Positions 34,101 to 49,100 of a stretch of 64,000 nucleotides of DNA are shown in pieces (within the stretch, counting starts at the first letter, position 1; every line of letters begins with the position of its first letter). Made by a program: the position numbers and the translations under genes. Below the pieces are notes generated by a model. It saw only the letters and a list, made by a program, of their open reading frames with translations, did not search any database and was not told where the DNA came from. Source of the DNA: Patagioenas fasciata (Eukaryota > Chordata > Aves > Columbiformes > Columbidae); contig NC_092521.1 in NCBI RefSeq assembly GCF_037038585.1, positions 105,602,398 through 105,666,397 on the forward strand, given 5' to 3'.

Positions 34101-37100
34101 GAATATAACTACACTTTCTACTAAAACAAATCTCTTACCAAGTATTTTTCAATGGATTTTTCGAAAAAGGCTTGGATAAACTTCTTACCTACTCCCAAGA
34201 TTCATTTTGTAAATGCATGTAAGGAAAACAAAAACATGAAAACAGTGAATTGCAAGAGAAAAAGATTACATTGAAGAGGTCTAGCCTCACCCTTCCTTGA
34301 GAAGGTAGTGACAACAAGACTTACAGGATTATATGGTGTCAACTGCAAGTATCTAATGGGATTCTAGCTATCACATCCAATCTTAGGGATTACTGCAAAC
34401 ACGTGGAAAAATCTAGCATTGAAAGAATTTCCTTTTTTGGCATGTCATCCCTCCTAAGCCTTCACAGATAAGAGCAGCAGTACACAGCAGAATTTTTTTT
34501 GCCTTTATATTAAATATGTACCTTCCACGGTGTTACCTGCAAAACGTTTGCTAAATGCCCTGCAAGATATCCCTCTGCTAGAGAAACGCCAGCCCATAGA
34601 GTTTGATGAACAGACTGATGAAAGGTCAAATGGCTTTAACAATCTCCTTCTACAGATGACAACAAAGTTGCCACTGGCTTATGTACAATTCTTATTCTCT
34701 CTGAGCCCCGCTGTCCTATGCATTACACATTTTCTTTTTATATTAGGGAAGACTCAGAAATTCTGAGATTTAAACACTTTACAAGTGTACTATAAGATCT
34801 TAAACTGATTCTAAGTACTTCAGAGATCTTTTAAAATGGGCATGTTTAGTTTATGCTACATTATCAGGCCTGTACTGGAACTGGGGACATAGAGCTGAGG
34901 CTCTAAGCATAATGGTTATTCTGTAAAACTGAAAAATCTCTCTATACTTTCCAAATTAAAAATATAAAAGGCAAAAAGTGTATCGCCACAATGCAGCTTT
35001 GAAATTCTAGTTTTCAATGCCATAATAGCTATTACAGCTACAAAACTACAATTTTTTCACTGCAGTTTTCTGCATCAAGTTTGAAGTACAGAAAATGGAA
35101 AAAAAAACTTGCTGTAATAAGTTTTCATGAAAGCCTGGTATTACACAACTTCTTACGGTGGCTTTCTTTCAAATACAAATTCAAAGGAGATTGCAGTATT
35201 GCACAAAACTGAGAAAACTAAAGACAGAGCTCAATATTATGAGTCACAGACTGATTTCTGTAAGAAAGGTCAGATTTTCTTTTCCCCTGGCACTACTATG
35301 CAGCACATTTTTGTTTTAATATGTTTGTCTGTACAGATTTTGTTTTTCCTGACATTGAAAAACAGAGATTGTACAGACATGGTTTTCAAAAGATACCAAT
35401 TAAGATAAACCCAAGTCTTCCAGAGGGATCAATATTTTGAATGAATGAATAAGCAGGAGTGAATACAAGTCTTGGATCCAGGTGTTTTGGTGTTTAGTTT
35501 TTTTTTAACTACTAGAAAGAGGTATGAAAAAAGGTAGTAAAAAGACACCTATTGTCATTTCAACATAATTTGATTCTCCCATGTTTGAAAGTACACATCA
35601 GTTGTATTTTACTGCTAAAACTGATTTCTGCATGAATTTAAAAAACCACTATGTAAACAGAATGAAGAACTGACAGTTATTACAGTCCATTACTAACTAT
35701 GGTAAATAAAATACAGTTACTTCGAACAGTTCTATTTATTAAAGTATCCCAAAAGTAGAATGTTATTACGATATACAACACATTCAAAGAAAAACTAAAT
35801 CTGCTTCATGAGTATATGACGTTAAAGAAAAGCTTTAAAACATATTCTACTTTTACCTCTGATTTTTCTTACAAAGGTTAGGGTTACAAGGATCCTTGGA
35901 AATGCATGATCCAAATTCAAATTGATTGTCCTGGAGCCCAACACAACGAGCTATGCATGCGCTTGGATATGTGCGTCCATTTTGACCACATACTGGTACG
36001 AACTGATCTACACAGTTACATGGCAAACCTGTAAAAGCAACACAAAAAACAGGGATTTGGTGCACACTTATTTTACATGACAGAAGATGCACAAGTGATC
36101 ACTAAGATATTTTTGCCTTCCAGTAAATGCAAAGATGTGCCATATCTTCAGCAACTCCCTCCTTCCTTGTAATTTAGCAATGCCAGAGCACGTATGCACT
36201 TATAAGTAGTAGGAAGGGAAATCTGTGTCCCGCCTTTTTGCTAATTCTACTCAGCTGTCTACATTTTTTCCCTAAACCCCTTATCTCTTGTTCCCAGTGG
36301 GATTACCCTTCTCTACCTATTTTTACATATTACATACATTTTACATATTACATACATGAGGTTTTATTTTTCAGTACTAATTTTTTTTAAAGCTCTTTTT
36401 CCTGAAGTGCAGGTTGGACACGAGAAAAATAGTTAAAAGGGCATATTAATAACAAATTATCAGGTATTTTCCATTAACCCTGTAGAGAGAATTTAGAAGC
36501 TAATCCTCACTCTAAGAATATTAAGCTTACAGTTTCCATAGTTCGGAAAGTTACCTGTAAACTTCCGACGTTCATCTTCTGAACTATGCTCAGTTAGACA
36601 CTGACGTGTAGAACATATCAAGTTTCCAGCAAAACATGAACAGACATTACAATCGATATTAAAGGACGTTCCATGACCTTAAAATAAAAGAAATTAAGTA
36701 AATGCATGAAAAATTAATGTAAATATACCAGAAGACTATATACTCTTATGTATGACATAGATATTATATTTTCAATATTGTTTCTCTAATTTCCCTTATT
36801 CCGTGTCTTTTCCCATTGAAATTGTTGTCTTTTGTTAGATTTCAAGTTTTGCTTTATTCACTTAAAGTCTGTTCACATGTTTTTGATTAACTAGTTAAAT
36901 AAGTAAACAAGCACTTTATCCTTTCAAAGCCTGTATAAGTTACTTTTTTGTTTTTTTAAGAACAATTTAAAGCTGCAAAAGGAAATACACTCAGAAAACA
37001 CAAGAAGTGGCAGCATAGTACATAGTACTTCTATAAATTCTGGCTAGCAAGCACTGTATTTTTAAAGCTAAAGCTTATGTAAAGATACATTATTCTCCTA

Positions 37101-40100
37101 AATTAATTTTACTTTAGACTGCCAGACCTTCAGCCATAGTCTCATACGCAATGGAAAACTCCTCCGTGGTGCTCATTTCTTTCCTTTGTGTGTACTTTTT
37201 GTTAGGACATAAAAAGTGCCAGTGCTTCATTCCAGTCTTTATTGTTTTGTCACATCCATTATAGTCCTAATTTCAGCCTCAACAAGCAGTACAACTTACA
37301 ATGTAGCTTTATCCAAAGCCAGGAACAAGAAATCTTGTAGCAAAGCTGAGCAGAAACCCAGACCTAGATTCAGCACAAGAGACCCACAAATACAGAAGTC
37401 TGTGTTCATCCACTAGTGTTCAGAAAGGAGCCCGTAATAATGCAATGGATACCAGCACAGCTGTTTTTTGAGGATGGAGGAATCTGCCCAATTTTTGCAT
37501 TTTATAAGTCAATAACATTTTCACACCCGAACTGAAGAATTAAATTGCAAATTTTAGGAATGTTTCTTCAATTTAACAGTTACAGCTTGATTTCATAAAC
37601 TGTATGTATGACTGCCCGTCACTGTGTTGTATGTTTTCTGTAAAAACAGTTCATGTTGGTGACAGCCAATCTATCCATAACCAGGGTTGGTTATTAAATC
37701 TCTTTTCAAAGGGTTGATATTAAGGATTAGAAATTTTTAAAAATATTACAGGAGTACAAGGAAAATCCTCAGCATTTGAGTAATTCAGAAGAAATACAAG
37801 ACAAATGACGGCAGAACAAGAGGGGATAAAAGAGAAATCCTCCGTAGCACAAAAAGCTCTGCTTAACCCAAGGAAGGAGGAATTTGTCAGGAGGGAAGAA
37901 GAAAAGTTTCCAAGATTTGAAGGTAATGCCAAACACACAATCTCTTAGGTGATTCTTCAAAGTAAAGAGTAACTGACTTGAAAACTTTGCAAGGCTAGCA
38001 CTGTCGAAGAGTGCACACAGCACACTGTCCTCTTCATCAGTAGTCATGTCATAACTGGAGTCAATTCACAACACAAAAATCCCCAGCATCAGGTAAAGCA
38101 TTCAGGGCTGTTTGGTTTATAGACCATGGTTTTAAAAACCGCAGTTCAGATTTTATGACTTGAGCCCTGGCATTTTGCAACTGACATATAGATTAAGTAT
38201 AGTAACTACCAAAAGTTAATATGGTTACTGTAAATTTTTTATGTTTTTGATACACCATCTAACAAATTTGGAAATTAGTAATTTTTATATTTTATTTTAT
38301 AATATCAAGAGTTTTGCTCAGCATACACACAGTGAGTAATTATGGCAAAAGAGATGAAGCTGTCTGCTTTTGGTTTTGTGGGGTTTTAATGCTTGTTTGT
38401 GGTTTGTTGTTTTTAAATTGACAGCACTTACTGAATACAGAATACCTACCAGTTACACATACTGTTGTTATAGTTACCACAACAAGTGACAGCTGTACTC
38501 TGTGCAAAAATAAAACACAAATAAAACTTCAGGCATATTTCTGATTACTTTCTTCAGTAATCTGAAAAGGTGCAAGTTTCTTTGGACAGGCAATGTGTTA
38601 GAGAACCTGCCTCAGAAGCAGCTCTTGGACAGATGAATGCTAAATTCTCTGTAAGATCAGAAACATTTACCAAAAATCTCCAAATTAAAACAAGCATGAA
38701 AAACCCACTAATATAAGCAAACTTATAATCTCTTGCTTTAAACTTTCCTAGTGTTTGGACACCAATGCAATTGGTTAAAATATATACACTTATAAAAAAG
38801 GTTCTGTGAATAATAAAGATGGCTAAACTTAATTTGTAAACCACAAATGGAGTAAAAGTATAAAACTATGCATCCATGGACACATACCTAAATATGATAC
38901 ATTGGGGGAAGTGATAAGAGGAACAAAAATCTTTTAGAAACCCTTAGGCATTATGTAGCATGATTAAACCTAATGTAGCAATAGCAGGCATAATGTAACA
39001 GAAACCTAAGAGAGACACAATAGCCCTATAGAGACTGGACATGAAGCCAAGCGGGATGTCCTTGGCTTACAAGCTGGTAAAGTGGAATGTTCCACTAAAT
39101 GAAGAAAGAGCTACAGAACTTTTTGCTGAGTAGCAGCACAAAATGACAATATGTGTGCTCAATAAATTAGGTCAAGAAGCCAACACCGGGTGGGGGCACA
39201 AGGCTGCAAAGACCTCCAGGTACCACTAGAGACCCCTGATGAAGACTCTTTGAATACTAAAGATGGACTTCTGGCAAAGGGTGGGGCTATGTAAATAATG
39301 TATGTTTAATGCATTAACTGTTAGAAACAAATGAATATGTAATAGGTGTAGTGACAGGGCTCATCCTGGGGGGATGGGGTTGTCGCCAGCCTGGCTAGAA
39401 GGTGAAGTCAGAGACAAAAGAGACAAAAGGAATCCTATAAGAAGGTACCAGACAATGAGCAATTGCCAACAAGCGCGTGCAGAACGCGTGGACAGTGCAT
39501 GCAGCCAATCATGTTGCTGTATAGTGCGTGCTGTAACGAATCATATTGTTGCAAGGTGTGTGGACAGGGCAGCTTTTGGTATAAAGCTAGCTCGGTCGGA
39601 CAATAAAGTTGAACTCTGTGAACATCATATTGGTGTGTCAGGTTCCGTCTCTCGCATGGAAAGCAACAAATAGGTACATGTAATAAATACCAAGAAGTGC
39701 AAATCAAGTGCACGCTCAATTAGAGGTGAAGTACTCCGAGCGTCCAGTGTGCTGTAATAAAAGTGCCTGCTTTTTAACACTTTCAAAACAGTGTTAAAGA
39801 GTCTTTCTTGCCGACCTTTTGGTGTCAGAAGGAATAACAGCTTTTGTGCAAGTGACAAAACAAATATTAAGATTATCTGAAGGAGTCAATAAGTATGTGG
39901 ACAACAGAAAATCAGATTGATACACTTCAGTACTCAACAGACATTTAATTGCTCTTTAACATAGGCTTTCAAGACAAGAAAAGGATAGGTAAAAAGTGCT
40001 CACATGGATAAATAACCGTGAAACAGAAAAAATGGATAATGAAGGGAGGTCACTAGAGGAGTCTCCATGATACATAGAGTGGCTGTTGTGTTCAACATAA

Positions 40101-43100
40101 TTTATATGCGATCCAAAAAACAAACGCAAATATTTATGTGACGAAGCCTATTAATAACACTAGGGTAGAGAGGACCAAATAACAAAGAACTGCAAGAAAA
40201 TCTTCCATCCACAAGTTCTTCTCCCAGAAAGGAAGCTACCTATTATCAAGTACCATAAAACACAGGATGTGAAGCAAATTAGTGATCTTTTGGTTAAAAA
40301 ATGGTATACTAAGTACATGCTTCACACAGGACTTTCATTGGTTGAGACAGACACAGTTCAGTGTTGATTTAAATAATGGAACCTTCCAGCATATATAAGA
40401 ATTAAACAAGTATTATATATAGGGATGCAAACATAAACTTTTTGCATTTTCTGATATGCTCCGCATTCAGATCCTCCGGGTCTTCATATATATCTCAAAA
40501 TTAATTACTTAAGGAACAGGTGCTGTGTAAAGATATAATTACTGTTCGAATACTTACTTTTTCTTTGTCCACCAACAATGCATGATTTTTGAAGGTCAAC
40601 ACAACGCATTTCCATGCAGTTTTCTAGCAATCCACTGTGTCCACAGGTACAAATCTTGTAACAACCAACATCACCACCAGCTGAGGATGGAACCTGAATA
40701 AGTGTACCTTGACGGACAACAAAATCTGAGGCTTCTCCCAGTTTGCAGCCTGTATACAAGGAAAAAATTTAGCTTATATTTAGTAAATACTTTGGCAAGT
40801 GCCGCTACCAAAAATAACTACTACTTTTTGACTTGTGAAAAAGCTAAGGTGTTCCTTATGCGGCCTTGCTCTCGCCCTTTAGACAAATTCACTCATTTCA
40901 TAGAGACAGCAAGTAGCAGAAATAGAAGATATTTGCTCAAAACAGTGTACTTGTAGAAATTTCACTTCAGAGAAGACTGGTAATTCCAACATTACTCAAG
41001 TAATCTCATTTTCCACAGTTCTGTGGGAGTATGAAACCTATGTGATATAAGAAAATACCACATACGCTTCAATGTCTCCAATACACAAACTGTATTAAAG
41101 GGTCTGACAACCCTTTCCCCCCTCTCACATATTTTATTGTGTCTTCCTTCCCTACTTGTACCTCTCATGTGAACACTGAAGGACTCTTATTGGTAGATGT
41201 GATGAGAGGAGAAAAGGAAAAAAGGCAGGAAAGCTGGATTTAAAAAAAAAAAAAAAGGAAAAGAAGAAAAATGGTTTTAAAAATTGCAAGAAAACAATAA
41301 TAGATTATAATGACCCTAGAGTGATGAACAGCAATAAATCTCCCAAAAGTTTCAACCAATAAAAAGACTGAATTCAAACATAAAAGTCACCTTCCAACCT
41401 TTAAAGGAAGTAAACAACTCTTCAAATGCTCTGATTTTCAGATCACTTTGAATGACTTTTGCTGCAAGTGAAGACAATACAACCTCTCTAGTAATAACAA
41501 AATTATTTCGTAAGCGTCATAGAAACATTAAAAAAATTATGTCCCTAGGCTCAGAAAAAATCTCTCCTCAGTTTTAGAAGAACAGAAGTGTAGCAGATAT
41601 ACAAGTGATGCAAAACCCAGTTCTCCTGTTTGTAATTAAAAAAATCACTGGAGAAACCGTTGATCCACTGCAGAACTGCTGGAACAAAAGGGGTTCAGGG
41701 AACTGATGTGAGACAGCTAGGGAAATGTTCTCTATGACTTCCTCGGAAAGGAGGCTGCTTCATGCAATTCACTTTAAAAATCAGCTCTCACTTGCTCAGT
41801 CTCTCTCAACACGTGTCCAAGCAGCCACGAAATGCAACCTTTCCTCTTTGCTTCAGGAACCGTAGGTGATCCCTCACATCACTGAATGTTTCCTTTTGCT
41901 TTAAAGGAAGGGGAAAAACTGTGGCAAGTGCTATTGGCATCTAAGGTGGAACAATGAAGGGGCTGGTAGAAGCTGGACATCATACAGTCTCTCACCTCCT
42001 TTTCTAGATTTGACTCTTGCTATCAACACCATCCAAGCCTGCCATTTCAAAATTAGATAGCTGAAACTCATTCTACACATATCTCTCTCCCCAATCAGCA
42101 CACATTTATGCATGGAACAGAAGTCAGACGATGCCTATATTCTAAGTATGTAGTTCTCAAATGACCACAATTGCCTTTCTAGTGAGGTGCATCTACATTA
42201 AAAGTATCACTCAATGGAGCAGCAGCAGAAATTCAGTCAGCTGTGTACTGCTGCATCTCCAGACATTATCTTTAATGAGGATCAGTACCGTGGGCCTCAG
42301 GGAAGGATAAGGTAGCACAAAATCCCTTATTCCTATTTTTGTTGTTTTCCAAAGTCAGCGTCTTTTTCCTCCCAAATGCAAGTCTATGTACAGATCTAGG
42401 AGAAACACAGAGCTAAATCTACCTTGCGGTTCTGCCTTTTTCCTCCAGTCAATGAACTCACAGGCAGTCAGTCATTGAAGTGTAGAGATGTTGCATAAGT
42501 GCTGCAAGCTCAAGCAGTAGAGAAAGGAAAGGAGAGGCAAATAAATTAAGAGCCATGCCACCTCCTTCCAAAGCCCTTGACCTGGGCACTCATAATCCAG
42601 TGAAGCAGCAACAGTGAAGCTCTTAAAAAAAAGTTTGGACGTTAATTTACTCAGACCAGAACTAGTTACTCATGAGCTGCTGGGGAGATTTTGAGAAGTT
42701 TATCTGGTCTATGAAGAAGGATTTTGGATAATTACATATAAGATACCATCTTGAACTTTAATTTAACACCAGAATTGCTGACAGTGCAAATATACATCTC
42801 AAGGCACCCTGCATTTGATCACCTTTCCAGAGCTCTCAAAATGTCCTCCCCAAGACTGACAGCCTAATTTTAACTAATTTCAAGGCAAGACACAGTGTCC
42901 ATTCATTTCATGAGCAAGAAAAATGATGTGGATAGGGCTAATAACATATGGAAATACAGGGAAATACATACCATGCTGTCTGCAGAAGCTACAGCAGAAG
43001 CTGCACTGTATTTGCGGTATTGCATGCTTGTAATTTTAAATAGCAGGCAGGCTGCTTAGAGACCATATATGGACATTTATTTCTTCTGATGCAAAATAAG

Positions 43101-46100
43101 TGATATATCTTCTAATAAGACATTATGTTATGGTGGACAGTAAAAATAGAAACATATTGAGAAATGATAAGAGCTAAAAAGGAGGCTACAGATTGTGAAA
43201 ACACAAGATAATTATGATAATAGTTCTTCTGGGACATCAGCAATTTACTTTAAAACTCTCAACAAAATCTCAATAACATATGTTTATCAGCAAAACTCAG
43301 GTAAACAGAAGTCCAAAAACCCTTACCTGGCACACACAAATACGGAAGACACAGTTCTCCAGATTGACATCCTTTTCTATTTACTTCACATAACTGATTA
43401 GCTGCACATGGATTTGGATTACAGGGATGTGTAACATCTTCTACAATGTTACCTAAAGAACTTGGGCCTGGAAACAGAATACACAGCATCTATACTGATT
43501 TAAATGTGGTTTACTTTTCTTCAGTAAAGCTCAGCATTTCCTACATTTAGCAAAATAATATTTTTGACAATTCTGTAAAACATTTTTTATTTTTTAGCTA
43601 TACCTGTAGAAGCTTGACATAACAAGGTAGTTATTTCAAAGTCCTCAATCCTGGAAATAATGTCTCAGATGGGTCTTCACAACCAAAATATATTTTCACT
43701 AATTTGTTTCCCCAATAATTTTCTTTACGTGACAAAACTACAAACTGACAATGACTGAGAGTTTAATCAAGAGAAGTCCCATAGTCAATGACTAACTAAC
43801 CAGAGTTTTAAAATACACTTGATATTTAACCAAGTTTGCAATCACTGATAAACTTTTATTTCTGTTTTCCTTTAACTGACTAGTAAAGTTCTCCTGTTAC
43901 AAGATGTTACGGAAGTTCTTTTTCCCCAGGTTTCCTGTAGGAGACACTCAGGCATGGATTCCAGAAATTATTCTAAAATAAATAATTTACCTGCAAGAGC
44001 AGGTAAAGTTGAGCAGCTGAACCTGGGTGCCTCCTGAAGAGAGACTATCAGCAGAAAAAAACTTAGACAATTACACCCCCACAATCCAAGCCCCAACCCC
44101 CTGTGTGTCACTCAGGCCAATTTCAAATCAGAGTTTTGGGTCTCCCTGTTCTTTGGATCTCTTCATTTTAGGACTGTCAATTAAAGCCCTAATCTTCAGT
44201 TGCTATTTTGCACCTGCAGCTGGAGAAACTAAGTTCTTGACAGTAGCCAAAACATTCTATTTTGTCTCCTGTTATGTACAGTTCTGTCCCTTAACTCCAA
44301 GGACGCAGCTCCCCTTATCTTCTACAGTTAGAAGACTCTGAGGCCTTTTTTACTTAACAAAGCATAAAGTTTCAAAGGTTCACACCTTGCAGAAGTCATG
44401 CTATGCAAACTTACTTATGCTAAGAGAATTCTGTATAAGCAGTTTCTAAATGAGTTCTACAAGAAGCAGCATACCAAATAATTCAGTAAGCTAAGGCAGT
44501 CTATTCTTTAACAAAGATTAAGGGAAGAGAACACGGAAAAGCAGCAGCTAAATGGAAAGGACCACTCAAAGCTTCAGTACACCATCTCTCTGGGACAATT
44601 TATTTGTTGAGGCATGCTTTGAGTTGCAGCTCTTAATAACCACAGTTTTACTATTTTCAGAGTTCCTGAGAAAGAAATATCAAAACTTATTTTGGAAGAA
44701 GGTCTAAATCAGATAAGTCCTACAAAGCTAAAAAGGTCTAAATCCTACAGAAGTATGCAGTAGGAAGTAGTAATAGGGTAGAGCAGTTTTGGAAAACAAT
44801 GTAAAAAGATGCAGTTGAGCAAAATCTAAAACTAAGACGAAATTTTACTAATACAATTGTGTTCCACATTGAGGGATAAGACATGCTAGAAAAAAAGAAT
44901 CACAAAAATTTAATGAAAAAATTGAAAAATGCAATTTTTCTCTAATACGCTAAATAAAATGTCTCAAATCCAATACAATTTTCTCTAAAAGAAATAATGA
45001 AAAATATTAGAAGCAATTATAAGCATTAAAAGTATCTCAGTTTCTAATTTTGTTGCATAGGTATGTTGCTACTTACTCAGGTATGTATCCAAAGGAATAC
45101 ACTTCTCCAAGTCATCTGTTGGAGATAAGAGCTCACAAACACTTTCAGCTGAGTGGCCTTCAGGGAATTTACTATGATCTCCACATTTCTTCAATATTTC
45201 CACACAATCTGATCTTCAGATAAAGAAAGAAACAGAACTTCATTAACACTACTTGAAGAAAAAAGGTCTTGTCTGAAAAAGATGTCTCTGTTCTTCCCTG
45301 CCCCGAATCCACAATTTACCCCTTCTGCCCCACAAGATATTTTTACATGTATATATGCATATGCTACTTTTTACATGCAGGGGGAGGAACAACTTTTTGA
45401 CATGAAGACAGGAACTATTGCTTACACTACTCTTCCTCTACTTTGTGCTTGATGATCTTTATTTTCTATGGTTTTGTATGCATGTATCTTTCAAGACCAA
45501 GAATTTCTTTCATTCACCAATGTGTAATATGGGTTGAACTCTGTCTCACAACTATTACCTGGTCTCTTTCCTACTCTATCACCTGCTTTCAAAATTTATT
45601 TTTTTTTTAAATAAACTTAGGTTTTTTTCAGACCTTTCTAACTGCTGAAAATCACCAGTAGATTCCAAAACCAAAAAAGAAGAAAGGTTTCATAGCCATG
45701 ACAAAGAGCCAAAAAAACCCAACAACAGATCAACTTTACAATGGAAATAGATACATCCATCTCATTTACAGGCAAGCATCTTCCATTTACAGTGATGGAG
45801 ATTCAAGCAATGGTAACTATGCAAGCTCAGTTCCTTCCATGTTTGCCTCGCCCTGCTTTGCTAACAAGTCAAACACAGTCCTACAGCAGCTTTCTAATTC
45901 TCATTAAAATCCTTAGCAGAACCATTAAACTGTTGGTTTTTTTTTTTGCCCCACAATACTTACTTGCAGATAATACTTCCTCTAGATTTGCTGTGGCAAG
46001 GTTTGATCTGAAGTGAGCAGGCAATAGCCTTCCACATTTCTGGCTGGCATTTTCTAATATCAAGCACGGGAATATTTATAAATGGCATCTTAATACTCCC

Positions 46101-49100
46101 TTTTTCCCATAGCTTCATGTCATTCATGGCTCCCTGGTCTGACTGAGTATTGCAGCTCCTAAAAAGTTCTGTTGGTCTTAAAAGAAGAAGTTAAGATATG
46201 GCACATATACAAGAAAAAGAAAGCAACACACATTTTAACTTCCACCATATGAATTCTACAACCTTAATATAGCGTCCTTTTTGTAGTATGAAAGAAATTA
46301 ATGCCTTGCACAGTTAAGCGTGATCAAAATCAGTTTGAATTCTCTCTTTAAGGAAAGCAAGCTCTTCAAGACTCAAGGCTGAAACTCCCTACTCACCTCT
46401 ACATCTTAGATGAAATATCACTTAAATTTTTCTTACCTGAAGTTGACTTAAAAGCAAATACCTTAGATATCCCGAATATCTCTGTGAATGTTTCCTCGTG
46501 AATCACTAATGCAAGCTGATTTATATTTTATAGTTGCCCAGGCTCCACCTATCACATGTGTGATTCTACTGCTCATATAACATTCATGACACTGTGTACC
46601 ATCTCAAAGAAAAGCTAGAGATCTCTAATAGCTAACATTTTTTTTAAAACTCGAACTATTCAATTTGTAATGCTACAATTACTAATTCAGACACAACTTT
46701 CAAATCATGCATTTTGCCCTATAGAGTATAAAAAACACAGAAGTATCTCTGAAAGGAAAAGAATTTTGAAAAAGAGTAACATGTAAATGTAACAACCATT
46801 TTTACCTTTTTTATTATACACAACATTCCAGTAATCGTGGCTTACTTGCCTACAGAGTAAACCAGAGGAATATGCTGCTAATCCATGATGACATTTTACA
46901 AGTTCATGGTTAGCTTTTATTCTTGTATATATTGTTATGCCTGTTGTTAACTACATTTCCAAAAGTTTATGCTCAAGAAAAACTATTTATTTTAAATTTA
47001 TCTAAAGAAGTATTTGCAGAAAGAGAGCTACATATAATCTCAAAACAAGCATGAAACACATTTTATGTTTTAAATCAAAACACAGGAATTCCTTTATAAA
47101 ATATTCAGTGTCTCTCTCCTACCTGTTATTAAAATTAGTGCAGTAAGAAAGATTTCTACAGCCCAGCTGACAAGGTTCTCGTACATCTGCTAAACAGGTC
47201 AACATGGAAACTTCTACTGCATTATACTCACAAAAGCGATCAAATTCTTGCCAGCTCTGTGAATTGCCCCAGTTGGTGCTATAAAGTTTAGTGCAGAGCT
47301 CTCTGAAAAAAAATAGATGAAGAAAATAAAATTAAAAGAACAGCAGTCATTCAGATATAACAGAGCCTTTCATTTCTTTATTGGTCACAACAGCCTATGC
47401 TCACTGTAGAAGATTATGCTAGCACCCAGGAAGTCTGCAAGAGTATCCAAATGTTGTGCTCAAAGCAAATAACCCTGTTTCATTGTTTTCCAGTTTTGCC
47501 TAAGAATGCTAGCAAATCTTTAAGCTAGTATGACTGAAATAATTCAGAATATTAAAGTGCAATATCCAATAAAAATGTAGTATCTGGGAATCTGAAGTAA
47601 TTACTTTGAGGTGAAAATTATCACAGCTAATTTTACTTGTAATAAATCTAGGTTGACATGATAATGGATGACTTCAAATCACACCTTCTCCTGCAGAAAT
47701 GATTGGCAACCAAAATACATTTCTTCTTTTTCCTTGATGTTGGAAATAGGTGTACTCTTTGTGGCTTGTGTTTGAGATGCTTCCTGGTGCCAGCAATACC
47801 CAAGCCACTTTCCTCAGAGCAGTATCCTACAAAATGCAGCTGTTCCCACACCTTCCATCCCAACTGGAGGTATGGAACTTCACTGTACTATTAAAATCTA
47901 TTGCATATTAAAAACATGAAAGAACTCATTTTAAGAACTCATTGACAAAGCAAGCAACTAAAAGGTATTATATCAGCTGCCCTATGCTACGATGTTGTAA
48001 GGACTCTACTACTAAACTCATTGTAAGATTCTGTCGCATTCAGGATCTGTTGTTTTGTTACTGGAAACTTTGACACAAAAGGAAACAACAGCTCAAAAAT
48101 AAATGTTTGGAACTTATTTTGAGATATTGATGCATTTTAAACGCAACAATGCTCTACTTTTAAAGTGGATAGACAGCCACTCTAAACTAAAAATGCTCCA
48201 ATTACAGTTATTTGCAAGCATGCAACTATTGGCGGATTATTTTTTTTTTAATATGGGAATGGTTTGTTCCATTATTTAATTGTTAAATAACCTAAGTTAT
48301 TTTTTATTGACAAATATCTGAATAGCGTCTAGTAAGGAATACTGCTAAGGTTTTAACATGCAGCAACCCAGTACTTCAGTTTGTGCAGTTTACTGTCCCT
48401 TTTGCTCTGTTTAGCCAGTGAAGGCCTCTTCATCATGTTGCAATATTATGCCCACAAGAAATGCACAGGTTTCATCAACTTAGTGTGTCTGCTATAAGCC
48501 ATTGCTAAAAGTGAGAAAAGTGTGATTCCTCTTATGGAACAGTATTTTTTGAGATACAAACTAAGTATTGATCAGAATGTGACATCCAGCTGATTACCTA
48601 AACCTGTATTTGTTCTAAGAATACACAGAACACTTTATTTGCTGTACATAGCAGGATTCAGGCAAAGGCCTGATATGAGACAACTTCTGAACCATTTTCA
48701 CAATTGTAAATGAGGGTAGAGAGATACTGACCTACATGTGGAAGAATTTGCTTTAGAACAGCAATGGAGCTTAGCTCCATCAAGGCCTGTGGAAGGTGGA
48801 GGGTGCACGGTGACTCCTGGGTGAACAGATCTTGAACTCTCAAGAAAACATTGCCAAAGTGGGTCCTGAGGGAGAGGCATTGTTTTACAGCCTTCTATAA
48901 GTCCATCAACAATTTCAAGCTCTGTTTTCATTGACATTAGAATTCTTTTACAAGCAGTCTGACACACATAGTCTTCTGCTCTATCACAGCAATACAAACC
49001 TGTTAAAAAATTAAAGATAACTTTGTTTCTTTTAAATGTAAACGGAATCAACTCTGGGAAAAAAAAAAATGCCACCAATATGTTGAATTAAAAAAATAAA

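Noticed and set aside
37216-38047. Several 60-92 codon open frames in RECK intron 14
   Set aside because: No domain, no splice-compatible conserved peptide and no repeat-family match that I could see; they look like chance frames.
38950-39840. An older LTR surrounding the 39347-39668 solo LTR
   Set aside because: The right flank has an LTR-like AATAAAAGTGCCTGC and CTTGCCGACCTTTTGG. I could not find a matching start or target duplication, so it is mentioned but not annotated.
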